DNA from: Pseudomonadota bacterium
GTDB lineage: Bacteria > Pseudomonadota > Alphaproteobacteria > Rhodospirillales > Magnetospirillaceae
Length of the DNA stretch: 64,000 nucleotides
Reading direction: 5' to 3'
Assembly (NCBI GenBank): GCA_021847015.1
Contig: JAJZVW010000007.1
Coordinates: 57,841-121,840, forward strand
The notes beneath the pieces were generated by a model that did not search any database, was not told where the DNA came from, and saw nothing but the letters and a program-made list of their open reading frames with translations. The translations under genes were made by a program, and so were the position numbers. This document shows, in pieces, positions 59,260 through 64,000 of the stretch. Position 1 is the stretch's first letter; every line of letters starts with the position of its first letter.

Positions 59260-61692
59260 ATGATGAACCTCACCGAGTACCGTCGCCGCAGCCAGAGCCT
59301 GGCCGACTTCCTGCCTTGGGCGGCCCTGGTCGAGAAGGGTGTCATTCTCAACAAGGACGGCTCCTTCCAGCGCTCAGCGTGTTTTCGTGGTCCCGATCTC
59401 GACTCTTCAACACCGGCCGAACTCGTCGCCATCACGTCGCGCCTCAACAACGCGCTGCGCCGCCTTGGCTCCGGCTGGGCCGTGTTCATTGAGGCCCAGC
59501 GCGTGCAGGCGCATTGGTATCCCGTCGGCGAATTTCCCGATGCGACGTCGGCTCTAGTCGATGCCGAACGGCGCGCCCAGTTTCAGGAAGAGGGCGCGCA
59601 CTTCGAGAGCCGCTATTTCCTGACGCTGCTTTGGCTGCCGCCGGCTGACGATGCCGCGCGGGCAGAGGCCTGGCTCTACGAGAATCGCGCGCAAGGCGCC
59701 GCTGACTGGCGCGCCGCGCTGGACGGCTTCATCGACCGCACCGATCGCGTGCTCGCCCTGGTCGAAGGCTTCATGCCCGAAGCTGATTGGCTCGATGACG
59801 GCGAGACTCTCAGCTACCTGCATTCCTGCATCTCGACACGCCGCCAGCGCGTGCGCGTGCCCGAGACGCCGATGTATCTCGACGCCATCCTGGTGGACGA
59901 GGATCTCACCGGCGGCCTCGAGCCCAAGCTGGGCCGCGCCCATCTGCGCACGCTCACCATCATGGGCTTTCCGTCGCAGACCTGGCCTGGGCTGCTCGAC
60001 GATCTGAATCGGCTCGCCTTTCCCTATCGCTGGGCGACACGTGCGGTCTGTCTCGACAAGACCGACGCGACCAAGCTGCTCGCGAAGATCCGTCGACAGT
60101 GGTTCGCCAAGCGCAAGTCGATCATGGCGATCTTAAAGGAGGTGATGACCAACGAGGCGTCGGTGCTGATGGATTCCGACGCCGCCAACAAGGCACTCGA
60201 CGCGGACGCGGCTCTGCAGGAGCTCGGCACGGACCTGGTCGGCGCGGCCTACATCACCGCCACGGTGACGGTTTGGGACGAGGACTCCCGCGTCGCCGAC
60301 GAGCGCTTGCGTCTGGTCGAGAAGGCCATTCAGGGCCGCGACTTCACGTGCATGCGCGAAGGCGTCAACGCGATCGAGGCCTGGCTCGGATCGCTCCCCG
60401 GCCACGTCTACGCCAATGTGCGCCAACCGCCTGTCTCGACGCTGAACCTGGCGCACATGATGCCGTTCTCGGCGGTCTGGGCTGGGCCGGATCGGGATGA
60501 GCACTTTCAGGCGCCCCCGCTGTTCTTCGCCAAGACCGAGGGCTCGACGCCGTTCCGATTCTGCCTCCATGTCGGCGATGTCGGTCACACGCTGATCGTC
60601 GGCCCGACCGGCGCCGGCAAGAGCGTCCTGCTGGCGCTGATGGCGTTGCAGTTCCGGCGTTATGCGGGCGCCCAGGTCTTTGCCTTCGACTTTGGCGGCT
60701 CGATCCGCGCCGCCGCGCTGGCGATGGGCGGCGACTGGCACGATCTCGGTGGCGCGCTGGCCGACGACGCAAGCGCGCCTGTCGCCCTGCAGCCGCTTGC
60801 GCGCATCGATGATGCCGGCGAGCGCGCTTGGGCGGCGGAATGGATCGCGGCGCTGCTTGCCCGTGAGTCCGTCACCGTCACTCCAGAGCTGAAGGAGCAC
60901 TTATGGTCCGCTCTGACCTCGCTCGCCTCCGCGCCGGTTTCGGAGCGGACAATTACTGGCCTCTCCGTGCTCTTGCAGTCCAATGCGCTCAAGCAGGCGC
61001 TCCAGCCGTATACGGTCGCCGGACCTTGGGGCCGGCTGCTCGACGCGGAGACCGAACGCCTTGGCGAGGCGGAAGTGCAGGCCTTCGAGACGGAAGGTCT
61101 GATCGGCGCCGGCGCGGCGCCCGCCGTGTTGTCCTATCTGTTTCACCGGATCGAAGATCGCTTCGATGGCCGGCCGACCTTGCTCATTGTCGACGAAGGC
61201 TGGCTCGCGCTCGACGATCCCGGCTTCGCCGGGCAGCTTCGCGAGTGGCTGAAGACGCTGCGGAAGAAGAACGCCTCCGTCATCTTCGCCACGCAATCGC
61301 TCGCTGACATCGATGGCAGCGCCATCGCACCCGCGATCATCGAGAGCTGCCCCACACGGATTCTGCTGCCGAACGAACGCGCGCTCGAGCCGCAGATCGC
61401 GGCGATCTACCGGCGCTTCGGTCTCAATGACCGCCAGATCGAGATTCTGAGCCGGGCCACGCCCAAGCGCGAATACTACTGCCAGTCGCGCAGGGGCAAT
61501 CGCCTCTTCGAACTCGGTCTGTCCGAAGTCGCTCTCGCCTTCACCGCCGCATCCTCAAAGACCGATCAGACCGCGATCGAACAGGTCCTCGCGGCCCATG
61601 GCCGCGAAGGCTTCGCCGCCGCGTGGCTGCGCCGCACGAACCTCGACTGGGCGGCCGACATGCTCACCCGCAACCAGGAGGTTTCCTCATGA
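59260..61692 (+). CDS. trbE: TrbE, VirB4-family ATPase
   Basis: An 810-residue ATPase from ATG 59260. The N-terminal VirB4 domain starts LTEYRRRSQSLADFLPWAALVE. The motor domain has Walker A IVGPTGAGKSVLLAL near 448 and Walker B PTLLIVDEGWLAL near 640, followed by RKKNASVIFATQSLADI. It energises pilus building and DNA transfer. The stop overlaps trbJ. Confidence 0.95.
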   Translation: MMNLTEYRRRSQSLADFLPWAALVEKGVILNKDGSFQRSACFRGPDLDSSTPAELVAITSRLNNALRRLGSGWAVFIEAQRVQAHWYPVGEFPDATSALVDAERRAQFQEEGAHFESRYFLTLLWLPPADDAARAEAWLYENRAQGAADWRAALDGFIDRTDRVLALVEGFMPEADWLDDGETLSYLHSCISTRRQRVRVPETPMYLDAILVDEDLTGGLEPKLGRAHLRTLTIMGFPSQTWPGLLDDLNRLAFPYRWATRAVCLDKTDATKLLAKIRRQWFAKRKSIMAILKEVMTNEASVLMDSDAANKALDADAALQELGTDLVGAAYITATVTVWDEDSRVADERLRLVEKAIQGRDFTCMREGVNAIEAWLGSLPGHVYANVRQPPVSTLNLAHMMPFSAVWAGPDRDEHFQAPPLFFAKTEGSTPFRFCLHVGDVGHTLIVGPTGAGKSVLLALMALQFRRYAGAQVFAFDFGGSIRAAALAMGGDWHDLGGALADDASAPVALQPLARIDDAGERAWAAEWIAALLARESVTVTPELKEHLWSALTSLASAPVSERTITGLSVLLQSNALKQALQPYTVAGPWGRLLDAETERLGEAEVQAFETEGLIGAGAAPAVLSYLFHRIEDRFDGRPTLLIVDEGWLALDDPGFAGQLREWLKTLRKKNASVIFATQSLADIDGSAIAPAIIESCPTRILLPNERALEPQIAAIYRRFGLNDRQIEILSRATPKREYYCQSRRGNRLFELGLSEVALAFTAASSKTDQTAIEQVLAAHGREGFAAAWLRRTNLDWAADMLTRNQEVSS

Positions 61693-62432
61693 TCGCCCGT
61701 CGCCTGCGCGCCGGTCTCGTCACCGGCGTCGCTGCCTTGTCGATTGTCACCCTCAGCGTTCCTGCGCGCGCCCAGTGGATCGTTTTCGATCCGACCAACT
61801 ATGCGCAGAACATCCTGACCGCCGCGCGCGAGCTTCAGCAGGTCAACAATGAAATCCAGATGCTGGAGAACCAGGCGACATCGCTGATCAATCAAGCGCG
61901 CAATCTCGCAAGCCTTCCGTATTCCTCGCTTGCTACACTCGAACAGTCGATCGCCCAGACACAGCAGATTCTTATCCAGGCGCAGCGCATCGCTTACAGC
62001 GTCAGCACGATCGACCAGGCGTTCACGCAACAATATCCGCAAGCCTATTCAAGCGGGACTTCATCACAGCAGCTTCTCGCCGACGCGCAGTCACGCTGGC
62101 AGAACGCCCGCGCCGGATTTCAAGACACCATGCGCGTGCAGGCCGGCGTCGTGCAGAACCTCGACTCGACGCGCACCCAGATCGACGCGTTGGTGACGGC
62201 GAGCCAAGGCGCTACCGGCGCGCTCCAAGCCGCGCAGTCCGGCAATCAGCTCGTCGCCATCCAGACCAAGCAACTCGCCGATCTCACCGCCGTCATGGCA
62301 TCGATCGCGCGCGCCCAGAGTCTGGACGCCGCCCGCCAACTCGAGACTCAGGCCCAGGCGCAAGCGCAGATGCAGAACTTCCTCAATTACGGTTTCGGCT
62401 ATCAGCCCGGCAACGCGCAGATGTTCCACTGA
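61689..62432 (+). CDS. trbJ: TrbJ, VirB5-like channel protein
   Basis: A 247-residue secreted protein with a signal peptide (VTGVAALSIVTLSVPARAQ) and IVFDPTNYAQNILTAARELQQVNNEIQML, the TrbJ signature. The rest is coiled-coil-like, rich in Gln and Ala. Probably a minor pilus-tip component. Confidence 0.92.
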   Translation: MIARRLRAGLVTGVAALSIVTLSVPARAQWIVFDPTNYAQNILTAARELQQVNNEIQMLENQATSLINQARNLASLPYSSLATLEQSIAQTQQILIQAQRIAYSVSTIDQAFTQQYPQAYSSGTSSQQLLADAQSRWQNARAGFQDTMRVQAGVVQNLDSTRTQIDALVTASQGATGALQAAQSGNQLVAIQTKQLADLTAVMASIARAQSLDAARQLETQAQAQAQMQNFLNYGFGYQPGNAQMFH

Positions 62433-62746
62433 TGCGCGGCCGTCTCCTCAATCTTCCCGCCATCGCGCGCGCCGTCGGCTTCGCCCTGGTCGCTATCGTA
62501 ATTATCGCCGCCACGCTGCACTTCCGTGAGGCTCCATCGGGCTTGCCGGACCACGCTGCAAGTTCCGCGGCGACCTCCGATCCGCTCTCTGACGAACTGA
62601 AGCGGTGCCAGGTGCTCGCCGGGCAGGCGAAGGATGATGCCGATTGCGAAGCTGCCTGGGCCGAGACCCGCCGCCGCTTCTTCACCTATCAACCGCCCAG
62701 CACGACAGCGCCGCCCGCGGCATCAGCCAAATCTCCCGACAGGTAA
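62432..62746 (+). CDS. trbK: TrbK-like entry exclusion protein
   Basis: A 104-residue protein with one N-terminal helix (AIARAVGFALVAIVIIAATL) and a periplasmic domain carrying LKRCQVLAGQAKDDADCEAAWAETRRRFF, with two conserved Cys, as in the alternative TrbK family of alphaproteobacterial ICEs. It should hinder entry of a second copy of the element. Confidence 0.85.
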   Translation: MRGRLLNLPAIARAVGFALVAIVIIAATLHFREAPSGLPDHAASSAATSDPLSDELKRCQVLAGQAKDDADCEAAWAETRRRFFTYQPPSTTAPPAASAKSPDR

Positions 62747-62751
62747 ACACA

Positions 62752-64000
62752 ATGGGCGGCACCGGCGTCATCGACAATTTCCTGGGGACGTTCACCCAAT
62801 ACATCGATTCCGGATTTGGATTGGTCCAGGGCGATGTGCGCTGGCTTGCCGGCGTTCTCATCGCCATCGACGTCACGCTCGCCGGTCTATTCTGGGCGAT
62901 GGCGCCCGACGAGGATGTGCTCGCACGCCTCATCAAGAAGACACTCTATATCGGCGTCTTCGCTTTCATCATCGGCAACTACAACAACCTCGCGCAGATC
63001 ATCTACAACAGCTTCGCCGGGCTCGGCATCGAAGCGGGCGGCGGCACCATCAGCGCCTCGCAGCTTCTTCAGCCCGGCAAGATCGCGGAGGTCGGGATCG
63101 ACGCCGGCAAGCCGATCCTGACCGCCATCTCCGGGATGATGGGTTTCACCAGCGTCTTCGCGAACCTGGTTCAGATCGTCATCCTGCTCGTCGCCTGGCT
63201 GATCGTCATCATCAGCTTCTTCGTCATGGCGATCCAGCTCTTCGTCAGCTTGATCGAGTTCAAGCTGACGACACTCGCAGGGTTTGTCCTCGTACCGTTT
63301 GGTCTCTTCGGCCGCACCGCGTTTCTCGCCGAGCGCGTGCTCGGCAATGTCGTGTCGTCCGGCATCAAGATCCTGGTGCTCGCCGTCATCATCGGCATCG
63401 GCTCGACGATCTTCAGTCAATTCACCAGCGGCTTCAACAATCCGCCAACGATCTCCGACGCGCTGACACTAATCCTGGCGGCGCTCTCGCTGCTCGGCCT
63501 CACAATCTTCGGTCCTGGCATCGCCAACGGCCTGATCGCCGGAGGCCCGCAACTGGGCGCTGGCGCTGCGGTCGGCACCGGTCTCGCGGCGGCGGGCATC
63601 GGCGCCGCTGGAATCGCCGCCACGGCGGGCGGACTCGCCGCCGCGGGTGGTGCGATCGCGGGCACGGCGCGCGCGGGCGCTTCCGTCGCGGGCGGCGCCA
63701 CGGCGGCCTATCGCGCCGGCGGCGCGACCGGTGTCGCTCAGGCCGCCGGGTCAGTGGCGATGAGCCCGCTTCGCCGCGCGGCGGCCAGCTTGAAAGAGAG
63801 CTTCGCATCGGGCGAGCGCGCCGTGATGCGCGGAAGCGCGCCAGCGAGCGCCGGCGGTGCGGGATCCTCGACGCCTTCAGACGGTCCGCCGGCCTGGGCG
63901 CAGCGCATGAAGCGCAGTCAGACCATCAGCCGCGGCGTGTCCGCCGCCGACCACGCCATCCGCTCCGGCGACCGGGCGAGCGGCGGTCACCAGATCGACC
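62752..64000 (+). CDS. trbL: TrbL, partial (runs off the window)
   Basis: The frame is open from ATG 62752 to the edge (over 415 residues). It shows the VirB6-like polytopic region: LAGVLIAIDVTLAGLFWAM, TLYIGVFAFIIGNYNNLAQII, LVQIVILLVAWLIVIISFFVMAIQLF, LTTLAGFVLVPFGLFGRTAFLAERVLG. A Gly/Ala-rich C-terminal stretch follows. It forms the inner-membrane channel through which DNA passes. Confidence 0.93.
   Translation, partial: MGGTGVIDNFLGTFTQYIDSGFGLVQGDVRWLAGVLIAIDVTLAGLFWAMAPDEDVLARLIKKTLYIGVFAFIIGNYNNLAQIIYNSFAGLGIEAGGGTISASQLLQPGKIAEVGIDAGKPILTAISGMMGFTSVFANLVQIVILLVAWLIVIISFFVMAIQLFVSLIEFKLTTLAGFVLVPFGLFGRTAFLAERVLGNVVSSGIKILVLAVIIGIGSTIFSQFTSGFNNPPTISDALTLILAALSLLGLTIFGPGIANGLIAGGPQLGAGAAVGTGLAAAGIGAAGIAATAGGLAAAGGAIAGTARAGASVAGGATAAYRAGGATGVAQAAGSVAMSPLRRAAASLKESFASGERAVMRGSAPASAGGAGSSTPSDGPPAWAQRMKRSQTISRGVSAADHAIRSGDRASGGHQID

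Larger units (their letters stand above)
4875..64000. mobile_element. Integrative and conjugative element inserted in radC (left and middle part)
   Basis: Integration and transfer functions are laid out in the order known from ICEMlSymR7A-like alphaproteobacterial ICEs: integrase at the left end, accessory cargo, ardC/parB/strawberry-notch/DUF736 block, XRE and DUF2285 regulators, frameshifted activator, RepA-ParA, TraF peptidase, transglycosylase, DUF3363 relaxase, TraG, and trb genes. The left boundary is placed where RadC homology ends. The right end, the remaining trb genes (trbF, G, I) and attR are outside the window. No quorum-sensing traR/traI genes are visible in this part. Confidence 0.9.

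Overview
The window is high-GC alphaproteobacterial DNA. It has two parts: a chromosomal flank (1 to about 4,870) and the left and central part of a large integrative and conjugative element (ICE) that runs past the right edge (about 4,870 to 64,000). The chromosomal genes (glycosyltransferase, asparagine synthetase, dihydroorotase, a winged-helix-like protein, radC) fit a Rhodospirillales/Magnetospirillum-like host, but the genus is inference. The element is inserted inside radC: RadC reads normally up to the zinc-site motif HNHP, then switches to unrelated sequence and stops, and a P4-type tyrosine integrase starts 150 bp later.

Cargo region (6.5-29 kb). First comes a minus-strand run of four tightly packed genes: a RHH antitoxin, a GNAT toxin, a large soluble protein with two GHKL ATPase modules (one of them a histidine kinase), and a receiver-domain protein with a long unknown output region. 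Next is a complete single-strand phosphorothioate defence locus: sspA-sspB-sspC-sspD on the plus strand facing sspF-sspG-sspH on the minus strand, with a small three-helix membrane protein between the blocks. sspB has a promoter with a perfect 12-bp dyad between -35 and -10 and may be leaderless. A HEPN-like protein follows.

Backbone region (29-49 kb). ArdC antirestriction protein, a ParB-like protein, DUF6878/DUF6915 and other small proteins, a strawberry-notch methylase/helicase, a Toprim protein, a DUF2493 (SLOG) protein and DUF736 are followed by the transfer control genes. These are a QseC-like XRE repressor, a QseM-like DUF2285 antiactivator, and a DUF6499/DUF2285 pair in +1-shifted frames that matches the FseA programmed-frameshift activator of ICEMlSymR7A. 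Then come an AlpA-like HTH protein (possible excisionase), RepA-like initiator with DnaA boxes and iterons inside its 3' end, ParA, a RHH partner, DUF2840, TraF peptidase and a lytic transglycosylase.

Transfer region (49-64 kb). A DUF3363 (RlxS-type) relaxase, an inserted mer operon (merR divergent from merT-merP-merF-merB/A fusion), TraG coupling protein, CopG, and trbB-C-D-E-J-K-L, with trbL cut by the window end.

The most unusual layer is not protein. At least seven backbone genes are preceded by hairpin-rich leaders. Two pairs (ardC/parB and DUF2493/DUF736) keep the same pairing architecture while the stem sequence changes, which argues for conserved structured RNAs or DNA elements. All functional calls come from reading the translated sequence; no searches were run.
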